Assembly: GCA_009731375.1 (NCBI GenBank)
Contig: BJOX01000351.1
Coordinates: 573,281-637,280, forward strand
Origin: Paulinella micropora
Taxonomy: Eukaryota; Cercozoa; Imbricatea; Euglyphida
Direction: 5' to 3'
Length of the DNA stretch: 64,000 nt
Both the position numbers and the translations under genes were made by a program. Shown here piece after piece: positions 44,530 through 56,294 of the stretch. The notes beneath the pieces are model-generated. The model saw only the letters and a list, made by a program, of their open reading frames with translations. It was not told the DNA's origin and searched no databases. Every line of letters starts with the position of its first letter. The first letter of the stretch is position 1.

Positions 44530-44640
44530 AGGAAGAATCCTGAAAGGACAGGTTCCGGGACGGGTTTCGGGAGGGGTTCCGGCAGGGGTCACCGAGGGTG
44601 TCCCGGGACGGGTGACGGTCGACAGCTGATCCTGATTACA
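44530..44640. repeat. GC-rich dispersed unit, copy 1
   Basis: GAATCCTGAAAGGACAGGTT to CGACAGCTGATCCTGATTAC, also found at 49713-49945 in tandem. It contains many GGGACGGG and GGTCACCGAGGG words. Confidence 0.75.
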
Positions 44641-44649
44641 TATTTTAAT

Positions 44650-44730
44650 GAATGTTAATATTAATGTTAATGTTAATGTTAATGTTAATGTTAATGTTAA
44701 TGTTAATGTTAATGTTAAGGACGGTACTAC

Positions 44731-44790
<60 letters not shown>

Positions 44791-44791
44791 A

Positions 44792-44848
<57 letters not shown>

Positions 44849-44911
44849 AAGTAATAAAAGCAGCAGCATAAGTAGTAGCAGCAGTAGTAGTAGTAGTAGT
44901 AGCAGCAGCAC

Positions 44912-44962
<51 letters not shown>

Positions 44963-44996
44963 GAGTTTTGGTATTCGTGGTAGTGGTAGTAGTGGC

Positions 44997-45093
<97 letters not shown>
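44650..45093. repeat. Hexamer (TTAATG)n, (AGT)n and (AAT)n arrays
   Basis: About 11 TTAATG hexamers (44650-44717), an AGT block (44735-44962) and an AAT block (44998-45093). On the minus strand the AAT block forms the tail of the SINE at 45094. Confidence 0.95.
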
Positions 45094-45095
<2 letters not shown>

Positions 45096-45317
45096 GCTTC
45101 TCTGTCAATGGCTGATGCATTTCTGCACATGCGCCTCCATCGTCTCACCCGTGAGGGGAGTACGAAGAATTGACGATAAGCTCTAATGACACCCCCGCAA
45201 GGGCAGTTCCAACACTTCCAGACGGACCGGTATGTTCAATGAAAATACTGGTCCAGACGGAGCGGTATGTTCAATGAAAATACTGGTGGCACCGACGGGA
45301 ATCGAACTGGCGACAGG
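45094..45317 (-). mobile_element. tRNA-derived SINE, best-preserved body
   Basis: Read on the minus strand: tRNA-like part with box B-like AGTTCGATTCC and a CCACCA end; two 42-bp tandem units (CCAGTATTTTCATTGAACAT...); a body with GCTTATCGTCAATTCTTCGT; then GGTGAGACGATGGAGGCGCA and the end GACAGAGAAGCAG running into (TATT)n. The first part of the head falls in the gap at 45318-45348 but is seen at 3072-3145. The box A and B pattern implies pol III transcription; the trinucleotide tail takes the place of poly-A. Confidence 0.7.
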
Positions 45318-45348
45318 NNNNNNNNNNNNNNNNNNNNNNNNNNNNNNN

Positions 45349-45640
45349 TACTATATCTGAGGCGTACTGATGCAGCTCATGGCATATCCTCAACGGACAT
45401 AAGCCTCCAATACCCCTTTTCGAGGTCCTCCACCTCCCCGTGTCAGTCTCTCGCCTGATGATCGGGGCCACCGATGGAGCTCCTGAGGGCTGCACTAAGC
45501 CGAGGTTATTCCGCAGTCCCAGCAACCTCTTGCAAGACGTCACCGAATGTGCAAGTGCATACACCAAGCGCGGTTGCTAGAACTACCTCAAAACCATTGA
45601 GGATATGCCATTAGCTGCATCAGTACGCCTCAGATATAGT
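45349..45640. repeat. Family C repeat, copy 4, with 46-bp terminal inverted repeats
   Basis: Starts TACTATATCTGAGGCGTACT and ends in the reverse complement (GCCTCAGATATAGTA), about 48 bp with 2 mismatches. The interior matches copy 1 up to CGGTTGCTAGA. Copies 1-3 lack the second arm, so this is either the complete fold-back form or a chimera made by a head-to-head join. Confidence 0.7.
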
Positions 45641-45663
45641 AAATAATAATAATAATAATAATA

Positions 45664-45720
45664 GTGCTTCTCTGTCAATGGCTGATGCATTTCTGCACAT
45701 GCGCCTCCATCGTCTCACCC
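45664..45720 (-). repeat. SINE 3' end fragment
   Basis: Same 57-bp end as at 3336-3392, with a short (TAT)n tail on the minus strand and a gap on its other side. Confidence 0.75.
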
Positions 45721-45949
45721 NNNNNNNNNNNNNNNNNNNNNNNNNNNNNNNNNNNNNNNNNNNNNNNNNNNNNNNNNNNNNNNNNNNNNNNNNNNNNNNN
45801 NNNNNNNNNNNNNNNNNNNNNNNNNNNNNNNNNNNNNNNNNNNNNNNNNNNNNNNNNNNNNNNNNNNNNNNNNNNNNNNNNNNNNNNNNNNNNNNNNNNN
45901 NNNNNNNNNNNNNNNNNNNNNNNNNNNNNNNNNNNNNNNNNNNNNNNNN
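45721..45949. other. Assembly gap (N)
   Basis: 229 undetermined bases between a SINE end and the family B repeat. Confidence 0.99.
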
Positions 45950-45950
45950 T

Positions 45951-46123
45951 AGTGTATCTCCTGCCAATTGCTGAGCCAAAAGGCCATGTGCATCCAGTCC
46001 TCCATTCCATAAGGAAAGTCTCCACACCAATCGGTGGAATAAAGGAAGTGACGGCATAGAACATTACTCTAGGAGCTTTATACCAATCAGCCCATGGAAA
46101 GGACCGATGGCCTATGTACTCCC

Positions 46124-46125
<2 letters not shown>
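45951..46125 (-). repeat. Dispersed repeat family B, copy 2
   Basis: Matches 3542-3717 with only a few substitutions across about 175 bp and the same (AAT)n flanks. The order SINE end, array, family B is also conserved between the 3-kb and 45-kb regions. Confidence 0.75.
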
Positions 46126-46180
<55 letters not shown>

Positions 46181-46230
46181 TGCATGTATGCATGTATGCA
46201 TGTATGCATGTATGCATGTCTGCATGTAAA
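46126..46230. repeat. (AAT)n then (GCATGTAT)n array
   Basis: AAT units to about 46176, then 8-bp GCATGTAT units. The same octamer forms the array at 49459-49709 on the other side of the piggyBac element. Confidence 0.9.
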
Positions 46231-46411
46231 GGCGACTATGGCAGTGATCCTGCCCACCCTTTTATCAAACTATGCTCACCTAGCAATCGAGGAGTCAAAT
46301 GCATTAATACTGCACATTTGGTCTCGCTGACCGGATTTCAGTACTACTTTCTAACCGTTTTTTATTTTTCCAAAACGATTTTAATACACCGGCCGGTAAC
46401 ACATGTATTAA

Positions 46412-46425
46412 CCCTTAACCGGTTT
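46412..46425 (+). repeat. piggyBac left TIR
   Basis: 14-bp terminal inverted repeat next to TTAA at 46408-46411. Confidence 0.9.
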
Positions 46426-46600
46426 GCCACTTTTGGGGATCTAAAGCCACGTTTGGGGATCCGACCCAATTTCAAGTTTTTTATCCCTATTTGTGGTTTT
46501 TGACAGTTATATTATTAAATTCAATTGAATTAAACCCGGTGGAAGCTAATTGTGTAAAAAAACCGTTCTTTAATAACTAATAAAACCTTGACAATCATTG

Positions 46601-48994
46601 TCACAACGGCTGCCTCTTACATTTCTCAGATGGAACGAAATGATTGACTGTGTGCCACGGAAAACATTCTCCAGTTCGGCAAAAAAAATAGCGACAATCG
46701 CTGCAATAAGCACTGGTACGCTTGCGGATTCCATTACTAGCACACACCGCACAACAAACCGAGTTCTGCTTACCCGCGCCGCGCTTACCATCACTCGCCT
46801 CGTTTGTAAGACTTACCAAATAGCCAGGGCATATCACACGCTTGCCCCTCGCTGCGCTCCTAGAACCTCCAAAAAGCCCCGCATAAGACACCAAACCCTC
46901 AATAAGTTCCTTGAGCATGTCTTTGCGTGTTTTTTCTTCATGAAACTGTTTGTAGATGATAGTTGTGTTTGTAACCGCAACATCTAACAAACCCGCAAAT
47001 AACTTGAACCAAGGCTTGTTGAATCTTACCGCCTTCTCAACTCCGTAACGAAGTCGTAACTGATCGCCTGTATCAACGCCGCCCATGTGCTGAGTGTATG
47101 TCTTGCAAATTTCAAAACAATTCACTGGAACCGTAGCTCCACCCCCCCCATGCAGCCTCCTTTCGACGTGGCTCATGGTACCCCCCAACACAGTTGACAA
47201 AAAATAAACCACCTGGGTGTCTTTCCAAGCAACAGCATGCATAGTGACTCCGTTATGACTCCAAGTGGCCATTGCGGACGTGCCCCGGTCACTATTCTTC
47301 TTGACTTCGTCCAGTAGCTCCTTTGCCGCCCTCAGCCTGGGTTTGACAACAGTGCCAATGCAGTTGATGCCCCTCTTTAGGACACAGTCAAAAAACAACT
47401 GCAGCCCTGTGTAAAACCTATCTAAAGCGATGATCCTGCCGCTTTGGTCGATGCCGGCTAGGTCTAAAAGCTTCATAACAACTGCATACGTCATTCCGTG
47501 CCCAGAATCGTCCTGCACCGTTCCCTCACCCTCATAACAAAGCAGCGTATAAAAATAGCCTGTTACTGAACAGCACAGAGCAAACAGTTTGAATCCCCAT
47601 TTGATGGGTTTTTTCGGTAAGTATTGCCTGAGGTAGGTACGCCCTTTAAAAGGGATCATTCCCTCGTCGATTGACACCCACTGACCCAATTCCCACAGCC
47701 TAGGAAAATTTTCTTGTATAATCTCAATAAAGACTCGAACATTGAAAAGTTTGTCATACTGAGGGGAGTCACGAGGAGCTGCCAGACGGGGGTCAGTGAG
47801 ATGAAAATAACGTTTGATATTCTGATACCTCACGTACCCCATGATGCTTGCAAGGTCTGGCCACTGCCAGAAGTCTGACACAGCGCCAATCCAATAATCT
47901 GTTTCAGCAGGCAACCCCATCACCCCCATCATTATAAGGATCGCCAAAAATGAAAGTATGTCAGATAGTGTCACGGGTACCCAAGGCCGCTGACGCTCTG
48001 AGGGGTTCAGATTACGTTTCCAGGTTGCATACTTGTTGGTGTTTCTTGTGACATTCTGCCAGAATTGCGTGGGTAAGAACATAAAGAAAATATCCACCAT
48101 ACTGAGGAGGTCGGGGGAACGCACAGAAAGTGATGCCCTGGACTGCCCTTCGAATGCCGGCAGCACACGAGGAGGTGCAACACCCACCTTCCATTCTTTG
48201 ACATCTTTGAACTCACTGGCAGGTAGGCTATCGCCTTCGTCAATCTCTAGTGCCGGATCCTCCTCCTCGTCTTCACCAGACCCCTCATCTTCTTCGACAT
48301 CATCGTCACTGACAAGTGAGTCGCTGGGATGAGGGGCTCGTTTGTTGTCCATATCTCCTTCTTTTTGATCCTCTTCATCGATTGAACTACCCGACTCATC
48401 CCCCGACTCTGGCGGTCTGTTGGAAAACAGTACAGTAAGGAATACTGACAGCCAACGCCGATGCATGTATGGAAGTACAGAAATCTACTATACTTCCAGC
48501 ATCGTCCTTGGCCGACAACAAAACAGAAGCAAATTGCACAAAATAGCTGAAACCAGGTAGGGATAGGTACACATAGTCATCGTCATCAGGGTCGCTGGGT
48601 ATCAAGCCGTCCTCACTGCAAACACGCAGAGAAACCATTCGACATCACAAGAAAAATTCGAGGTTCAAGAAAAACAAGTCTACCCAGCATTTATTGCATT
48701 TTTGGCATCTCCGTCGATTTCCTGGCCTTGCCCAAGTATGCCGTTATCGGCAGAGCCACTCCCTTCAATTCTGTATTTGATAATCTCCGAAGCAATCATC
48801 ATGGAATCGTCTTCATCCTCCGCATCCCACTTCATCCAAAACTTGTCTTTTGTACGACCATACTGTCGAGAAACAGTACCCTCAATCTCCCTCGTCTTCC
48901 AGTCATCAGGCCATTTTTGTTTGGCATAAGCCTCACCAAATTCCCTGACCGGAAGACGCACACGGACTGTGAGAAGCTCTTGGTGCGCAGACAT
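46601..48994 (-). CDS. piggyBac transposase (DDE_Tnp_1_7) with Cys-rich C-terminus
   Basis: The main exon ORF 48466-46601 is 621 codons. After an acidic N-terminus comes the DDE domain, with catalytic Asp residues visible at about 267 (SIDEGM), 349 (IALDRFYTG) and 465 (GGVDTGDQL), close to the D268/D346/D447 spacing of the founding family. The C-terminus holds a Cys-rich domain (CCAVCASNG, CSDCRYFFCRTGEC) that binds the transposon ends in this family. Upstream minus-strand coding suggests a spliced N-terminus: 48994-48684 (MSAHQELLTVRVRLPVREF...), 48615-48571, then 48416-46601, with matching phases. If so, the first ~17 residues of the long ORF are intronic. It catalyses cut-and-paste at TTAA. 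No internal stop or frameshift is seen. Confidence 0.9.
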
Positions 48995-49260
48995 GATGTT
49001 GAAAAAAAAAAAAAAAGGTCCCCGCCACGTAAAAAAAGTCAACGAAAATTCGTGAAAAAAAGTGGTTGGTGCCTGGTTTCAGTTTCATATTTAAGTCACT
49101 TCTAGAAAAGCTATGACATTCTGGTTTTCACAGATAGCTTCCCCAACACGTAAATATTAAATTTGCAGCGTAGTACAGCTTGTTTCGATTGGTATTTATG
49201 TTTTTATTCAACTCAAAAATTCAAACCACTTTTGGGGATTGAAGCCACTTTTGGGGATTG

Positions 49261-49274
49261 AAACCGGTTAAGGG
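49261..49274 (-). repeat. piggyBac right TIR
   Basis: Exact reverse complement of the left TIR, followed by TTAA at 49275-49278. Confidence 0.9.
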
Positions 49275-49458
49275 TTAATATTTATAATAGGGTGGAACGC
49301 GGATAATTACACATGAACCGGAAGAGACCAAATGCCACGCAGTTCTTTACGCATCTTGACAAGTTCAAAAAGTTACTCGCCGCGACTTAGGAAGGAGGCG
49401 ACCGAGAATCTTTGTTGATTCAATAAACTTCCGTCTTTACTTCAAGTACGTTTAGTAA

Positions 49459-49709
49459 ATGTATGCATGTATGCATGTATGCATGTATGCAGGTATGCAG
49501 GTATGCAGGTATGCACGTATGCACGTATGCATGTATGCATGTATGCATGTATGCATGTATGCATGTATGCATGTGTGCATGTATGCATGTATGCATGTAT
49601 GCACGTATGCACGTATGCACGTATGCACGTATGCATGTATGCATGTATGCATGTATGCATGTATGCATGTATGCATGTATGCATGTATGCATGTATGCAT
49701 GTATGCATG
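49459..49709. repeat. Octamer array (GCATGTAT)n with variants
   Basis: 8-bp units with blocks of GCAGGTAT and GCACGTAT between GCATGTAT blocks. About 31 units. Confidence 0.95.
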
Positions 49710-49712
49710 CCA

Positions 49713-49945
49713 CCGAGGGGATCCGGGACGAGTGACGGTCGACAGCTGATCCTGATTTGTAATGAATCCTGAAAGGATGGGTTCCGGGACTGGTCAGGAA
49801 CGGGTCCGGGATGGGTTTGGGATGGGTTCCGGGAGGGGTCACCGAGGGTGTTCCGGGACGGGTGACGGTCGACAGCTGATCCTGATTACATATTTCAATG
49901 AATCCTGAAAGGACGGGTTCCGGGACGTGTTTCGGGACGGGTCAC
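49713..49945. repeat. GC-rich dispersed unit, tandem copies
   Basis: Two units of about 130 bp containing GGGTGACGGTCGACAGCTGA and GAATCCTGAAAGGA(C/T)GGGTT. The unit at 44530-44640 is a further copy. It merges into the 3'-end segment with ACATGTCC repeats. Confidence 0.75.
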
Positions 49946-50015
49946 CGAGGACATGTGACGGACATGTCCCGGACATGTCCCCGAGGGGGTTTGAAATGAC
50001 CCCCCTTTTGATATG

Positions 50016-51455
50016 TCATCTGTATTCTGAATCTCGTCTAGATCTATCACAGCTGCCTGACTGTTCAAACATGTAGCACACCCCAGGCACACTACGCATA
50101 GTGACTGACCCCTCTGTATGAGCAAAACGACACTCATCCCCCCACTTGCATCCACTCTCATTTTGAAACCAAAAACTCACACCTCTCTGCCCTTCCTCTC
50201 TTTTGTTGGCATCTTTCCCTGTGTGTGCTTTTTCTTTCTTCATCTTCATCTCTCCTTCTTTGTTTTTGTCTATTTCCAACGCTTTTTCTTCCAACTCCTC
50301 CCACCATTCCTCAAAAGACCATGCATGCTGCTTCTTATTCATCTTCAGCGTGCTCATCCATCCTCCCCAATCCTTTCTCACCCCCTCTGACGCATACTCA
50401 GGGTTTTGTAGGGCATTGGTGATTATTGTTTCCATTGTTCTTGTGTGTGTTTTATAGCCTACTGCCTTTAACTCTTCATGTAACGCAACGTTAACAAACG
50501 CATCAAACTGCGGAGCATAATCACATCTCTCATCAAACGTCCATGCATTCATCGCATTTATCTTATCTTGCACATCCTCCTCACTCACCTTACCAAACCT
50601 TTTGGTTAGTCTTGCCCACAATGTGCAAGTTCTGACCAAAGTCTGGTGAGGTGTCTCTCACCAAATCCGCCACACTCCTCTTGGCTTTACCCACTAGCTT
50701 GTCAAACACAAACGAAAAAGCTTCCTCTCTCTGCCTTTTCATCTCATGCTCTAAACTCTCCTCATATGTTACTATCATTCTATCTTCCCTCTCTTTTTCC
50801 TCTACTTGCTCCTTGCTCTTCGTCTTGATTGTTGTCGTTGCTGGTGGAATAAGTAGGTGAAAGCTGACTACTCACTCTCCCCTTCTCCTCCACCTGCTCT
50901 TCTCCCGAGTCCCTTTTGCTCACTCTTACCACTATCTCCGCCTAATGTAGGCTGCCTTTCTGTCTCAGTAAAATAAGAAGTAAGGTTTTCCTTGTCTGAC
51001 CCTGACTCTGAGTCTAACTCAGCTTCTTCTTCCTCCTCTCTCAACCCTATTTTTCCTCTCCCTCTTGCTTGCTGCTTTCCTGCTCTCTCTCCCCACCTCC
51101 ACATGTAGTTGGGGACTTTCTTATCTTTGCTAGTATGTAGAGCACTTACATTATTCTCATGCACTAACCTAACGAGTTCTTCTGGGGTCTTTAGTGCCCC
51201 CTTGAGTCCTTTTGCCCTTAGGGCTAAAACAGTCTCTCGTTGAAACGCTTTGAACGGGGTTCTCCCGTCAAACTGTCCTTTGGCCGTCATGCTGACTTTG
51301 TTTCTGTCTGTGCCTCTTAGAGTACTAAAACTCATTGAGGACTTACTGTCTTGTTGTTCCTTGGGCAGACAAGTATGCCGGCCCACCCGGGGGCCGGTAT
51401 ATAATGGCAATACTGATCGTTCCGGTCTGTCGGTTATCCTTGGTCTGGAGATCAC
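50016..51455 (-). pseudogene. Gag-like protein with CCCH-type fingers, frameshifted
   Basis: Read on the minus strand: a 195-codon frame (51455-50868) with acidic linker, then a frame through 50778-50590 (SVADLVRDTSPDFGQNLHIV), then 50639-50016. The last piece has a gag-like helical domain (DAFVNVALHEELKAVGYKTH, TMETIITNALQNPEYASEGV). It ends in a CCCH-like finger (CKWGDECRFAH, first Cys apparently Ser) and a second truncated finger (VCYMFEQSGSC), just before DSEYR-stop. CCCH fingers in place of a CCHC knuckle are unusual for gag. No pol follows. A remnant of a retrotransposon ORF1 is most likely. Confidence 0.5.
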
Positions 51456-53005
51456 GGAGTCCCTACTTTAGGTATCCTCAGTCTTCATATCGTTAGTAAC
51501 AGTTATCTGTTTATTAAATATCCTACTATCGTAACAATCTGGAGTCGCTAATACAATAAACGGGGTATGGAAATTTTCCTCGGTTTCTCGGAAATTTTCT
51601 GTTGAAAAGAGACTTCGAGAGAAAAATGGGAGAGGAGGGAATTTTACTGATGCGCTTCCTGGGGTTATGTGCTTTTTGTTGAGATGTTTTGGGTCTAGGG
51701 GCGTGCAAACAGGTATGGGCAATGATTTTCTTGAGTTGCAGGGCTACTTATGATCTGTTTGTGAGTGGAGCTTGGGTTGCTGACAGACAGGCGTTTTTGG
51801 GGTCTGACAGCTTGCAGCTCAGGGTGCGCGAATGTAGGTTTCATGTGGTGTGGGTGTCGGACGTGGGTTTCTGAATACAGGGTTATGTAAGGGGAACTAT
51901 GAGGGATGGTTTTGCAGAAAGAGCATGCAGTTTTTTGGTATGTTTGGAGATGGGACAAGGGTTGCTGTGACGCATTGCTGTGAGAAAGTGACACTCCTTT
52001 CCCACAAACCTTGGCAAATAGGTGGGGACACCACTCGGATATATATGATTCACCTTTGCTTCAGTGTGGGTTGAAATTTTATAATGTTTCTGATGGGTTT
52101 TGGGGCTTGAAAACGCAGATGTTATGTTGACTTGGGGTTGGGGGTATGAGAACTGGAGGCAAAGACAAGAGGATTTTATGCACAAGAGGACGTATTTGGG
52201 GAAACAGAGGTGTGGTAAGACGAAAGAGGACATAGGGGAAGACAGGGGAAGCAAATTTTGCAAGGTTTCATGAGTGGAAGGGGTTACAACAGGCACGGGT
52301 TGGGGGTGGACATGTCGGTCTGAGGAAGGGGGTCAGAAGGAACGATTTTTCGCAACAAGGGGGTAAGCAGGAAGGCTGCCACCCGAGGGGATGGGAATAG
52401 GGATGGAGGACTACACAGGGAACTTGAAAAAAGCTCGGAATTCCAAGGATAAATGAGGTTTTCGAAGGGGGTAAAGGAAAGGCAGGGAACGCAAAAAAGA
52501 AGTTGAGCCCAGTCACTGAGGGGACAATGCATTTTTCCAAGTCGAGGGAACCAGTAGGCTCGGACTATGACGACCGACGCAATGACCGGATGGCGGACAG
52601 CGATCAAGACAGCGACTTGGCACGAAGCGGCGATTCAAGTTGGTGGAGTCTCAGAGTGCGGCGCGCATGTGGTTCTACGACCCGGGCGGCGGATTCAAGC
52701 GGCGTCAAGGGAGCGGCTGGGAGCCAGGAAGCTAAAGGACTCGGAAGGCTACCCAAAGGCAAAGAAGCAAGGGAGCAGGAGAGCGCGCGGGGGGCGGCGA
52801 TACAACTGTGACTTTTTACCGCTCTATTATAAGTCAAGGTAGCTATAGTGAGCAGAATACAAAGTTAGTATTAAGTTAGTGCATATAGTTGGTAGGACTG
52901 CTCCGTTAACTTCTGAATAGGGATACAAATATTTACCATCACATATGCGAGGTTAGTAGCATAAGGTAGATGGGGCCGTTATTCCTAAATAGGGGTAGCA
53001 ATGGA
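51456..53005. other. Segment without a convincing gene
   Basis: G-rich on the plus strand with several 60-140-codon frames. One, at 52503-52811, starts MSPVTEGTMHFSKSREPVG and is Arg/Ser/Gly-rich, possibly a charged ORF1 N-terminus, but nothing supports it further. Confidence 0.4.
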
Positions 53006-53180
53006 CAATTTTATTAGTAATAGTATTTAGTCACACCGGCCCACCCCAAGGACAATTACATATTTTGCCTATATCACTCTAAGTGTAACGGTGAATTAAA
53101 AGGAGGTGCGGCACTTAGTGACGTGTCAGAATTATTCAAAATCTCTAAGTAAAAGTAAAATACGAACCCTTTAGATCTCG
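53006..53180. repeat. Dispersed ~175-bp repeat, copy 2
   Basis: About 90% identical to 9978-10158 and in the same orientation, including GGCACTTAGTGACGTGTCAG and TCTAAGTAAAAGTAAA. Confidence 0.7.
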
Positions 53181-53601
53181 TCGTGTTATTTTCCTATTTT
53201 ATATATTTTCTTCTTTATTTTCTTTCTTTCAGAAATATTAATATAGTTATTTACTAACAGGGGTTTACCGGACCACGAGTGACCGTGCTCACCCCTTTGC
53301 ATAAAGTCACGTGCACGTTAGATTAGTACTAGGGCTGGATAGTGGAAAAGGCAAGTGCTAGGTAGAGGGCAAGTTGTGTGGTCTGCAGTGCATATTAATA
53401 TGAGCTGTGCTCAAGAAGAAGGTTTCAGTGAGGAAAATTTCTGTGGTGGAAAGTTGGTTTATATTGTCGGTGGCACCTGGTAGCGGATGTAACTGGGTTA
53501 GAGTGGAAGGAAAATTAGCACGGCCAAGTCTTGTCATGTCCTTACTCATTAATCACTCAGAGTGGAAGGACTGCAAGTCTTGTCATGTCCTTACTCATTA
53601 A

Positions 53602-54353
53602 TCACTCAGAGTCACTGTCTTCCTCATTCCCAAAGCGGCTGCCTTTCTTCTCGTTATCTGAATCAGCACTGTCCGAGGCATCCTCCGACTCTGACTCTGA
53701 CGTTTCATCAGACTCAGAATCTGCACTTGTTGATTGTTCTTTGAGTTTTTGGATCAAATCAGCCTTATCCTTGCTGTTCATTTGGCTGTCCTGGTTCAAC
53801 GTAAACGAATCGATGAGGACAAATTGCGCTTCAATAGTAACTTCGAATTTTTCGTACTTTTCATCATCAGGACACTCCCATGCCACTATTTCTCCTGGCA
53901 GCTTTGACTGATGAAACTTTTTCTTCAGCACCCAGGATGGTGCAAACTTTTTCGAAGCCAAGTCTTCAGCGTACCATGGCTTTGCGCTGCTTTTGCGTTT
54001 CTCACTTACACCAAAAATATGAATTGAAACTTGGCTCTTGCTGCTCACGTTTTCGGCATATAATTTCACATCCATGACGCTACCAACGTAAAATACCTCA
54101 GGCCAGCCATAACAGCGAAAATCTGCGGCGCAAAGCAATCCTAGAGCGGGTAGATCCATTTCTTGAAGTTGTGTGTTGACTGCCTGCAGCTTGTTGGGAT
54201 TACGACACAGGCTTTGCCACTCCAAAACTTTCGTGAATAGATCTTGAGGCTCTTCCGTAGTATGCTGTTCCACCTTGATCTCAGTAGACTGTTGCGCATG
54301 CACGACAGGTACGGATGGGTGGGCCTGGCCCACAGAAGTAGCAGTAGTAGTAT

Positions 54354-54392
<39 letters not shown>

Positions 54393-55938
54393 CAGTAGTA
54401 GTAGTAGCAGCAGCAGCAGTCGGCTGTTGCCCCTTGACTGGAACGGATGAGCGGCCGCGGGCCTCAGCAGTAGTAGTAGAAACAGTAGCAGTGGCAGCAG
54501 TAGCAATAGGCTGTTCCACCTTCACACTTGGTACGGATGGTCGGGCCTCAGCAGTAGTAGTAGAAACAGTAGCAATGGCAGCAGTAGCAATAGGCCGTTC
54601 CACCTTGACACTTGGTACGGATGGTCGGGCCACAGTAGCAGTAGCTGCAACAGGCTTTTGCACCTTGACAGGTACGGATGGCTGGGCCACCGCAGTAGTA
54701 GTAGTAGCAGTAGCAGTGCCAACAGTAGTATTGCCAATATGCTTTTGCTTTTTGTAGGATTCGAACTGTTCGTTGATGCGATCCAATTCATGCTCGATAT
54801 TATCAACTTCAGACAACCAGGCTTGTCGTGCGGCGGCTGCCCGGGCCTGGGGCGCAAGTAGTTTGGGCATGTTGCGACTGCCTTCATCATCATCATCACT
54901 GTCCGAAACTATGACGTATTCCTTTTTTTCTTGCTTCTTTACAGCCAAAGCTGCGGCCGCCACCGGCATGAGCACCTTGATTGCGCCAGGATGGTGAAGA
55001 TTTTTGAGCTGTCGGCGCTTCTTCCTCCCAGGTACATGAGTGTGCCCATTGCCAAAAGTGCGTTCATAGGTAGCATCGAACGGGTGCGGATCTTTGGGTA
55101 GGACGTCTTTGTGTCCATCCATCTCCTTGAAGATTTCCTCACATTCGGCCGCATACAATGCCTAAGTATGCATGCATCAACTTATGTATACGCTGCTGCC
55201 ACCTCCCTTCCCCCCCCCCCCAAAAAAAACAACAACAAAACAAAACAAAACAAAAACAAACAAACAACAATAAATTAAACAACAACAAATTAAACAACAA
55301 CAAACAACAACAAACAACAACAAACAGCAACAAACAACCAACAAACAACAAACAACAACAAACCAACAAACCAACAACAAACCAACAACAAACCAACAAA
55401 CAGCAAACAGCAAACAACAAACAACAAACAACAAACAATAAACAAACAAAACAACAAAACAAACACAGAACAACACATGTATGTATAGCATTGTATTTAC
55501 GTATACCATGCTTCTCTTCTTGCCACGTCGTGGCTGACCAGCCTCAGCCGCCTCTTCCTTTTCTTTTTCTTCACGCCGTATTTCGAAGGCAGACTTCCAG
55601 ATTTGCTGGCCCTCGTCTGGATCAAGCTTGATTTTTGTTCCTTCAGCCGTCCACGTAGATGCTGCGCCTGCATATTTATTACGTAAAATTTACATGCATA
55701 CATTGATAAACAAAACATACTTATAGACAGCATGCAGGAACATACATATATTGACAACAAAGTATGTCACTAGAAATGTAAAAGGAGGAAGATAAACAGA
55801 CCGTCTCCTAATTTCAGCCGGAGGAATTCGTTAGCTTTCTTGATCAGCGCGTTGCTGAACTTTGAAGGCTGAAGGCTCTCCATACTTTTGGATTCCTGTA
55901 TGTGTGTGAGTTTGAATCTGTGTATGTGTAGCCCCTAC

Positions 55939-55997
<59 letters not shown>

Positions 55998-56244
55998 CTA
56001 GAGAGAGAGAGAGAGTATTACCCTTTTGAGTTTCTCCTTGTTGCGCTGCACCTCCACGTATGCACACAAAACGTTGACAGCGTCCCCAGCAAGTGCTTCG
56101 AGCTCTTGCCAAAGTTCGCCCACCCTCTCGCGTGCCACATACTCCTTCTTGCTGTTGCATGCAATTGTTTTGAAGTTTGCTTCCGGGTCGTCATAAGATA
56201 GACCTGTGCAAAAGAAACAATCATTTCTTTCTCTGAGTCTCTCT

Positions 56245-56294
<50 letters not shown>

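Larger units (their letters stand above)
46412..49274 (-). mobile_element. piggyBac-type DNA transposon, near-complete
   Basis: 2,863 bp bounded by perfect 14-bp TIRs (CCCTTAACCGGTTT at 46412-46425 and its complement at 49261-49274) and by TTAA on both sides (46408-46411, 49275-49278), the diagnostic piggyBac target duplication. Inside each end are two subterminal copies of CCACTTTTGGGGAT, in the same orientation at both ends. It encodes one transposase on the minus strand. The clean ends and long ORF suggest a recent insertion. Confidence 0.93.

Noticed and set aside
55139-55509. Val/Cys/Leu-rich minus-strand ORFs of about 110 codons
   Set aside because: Read-through of the (CAA)n intron array.
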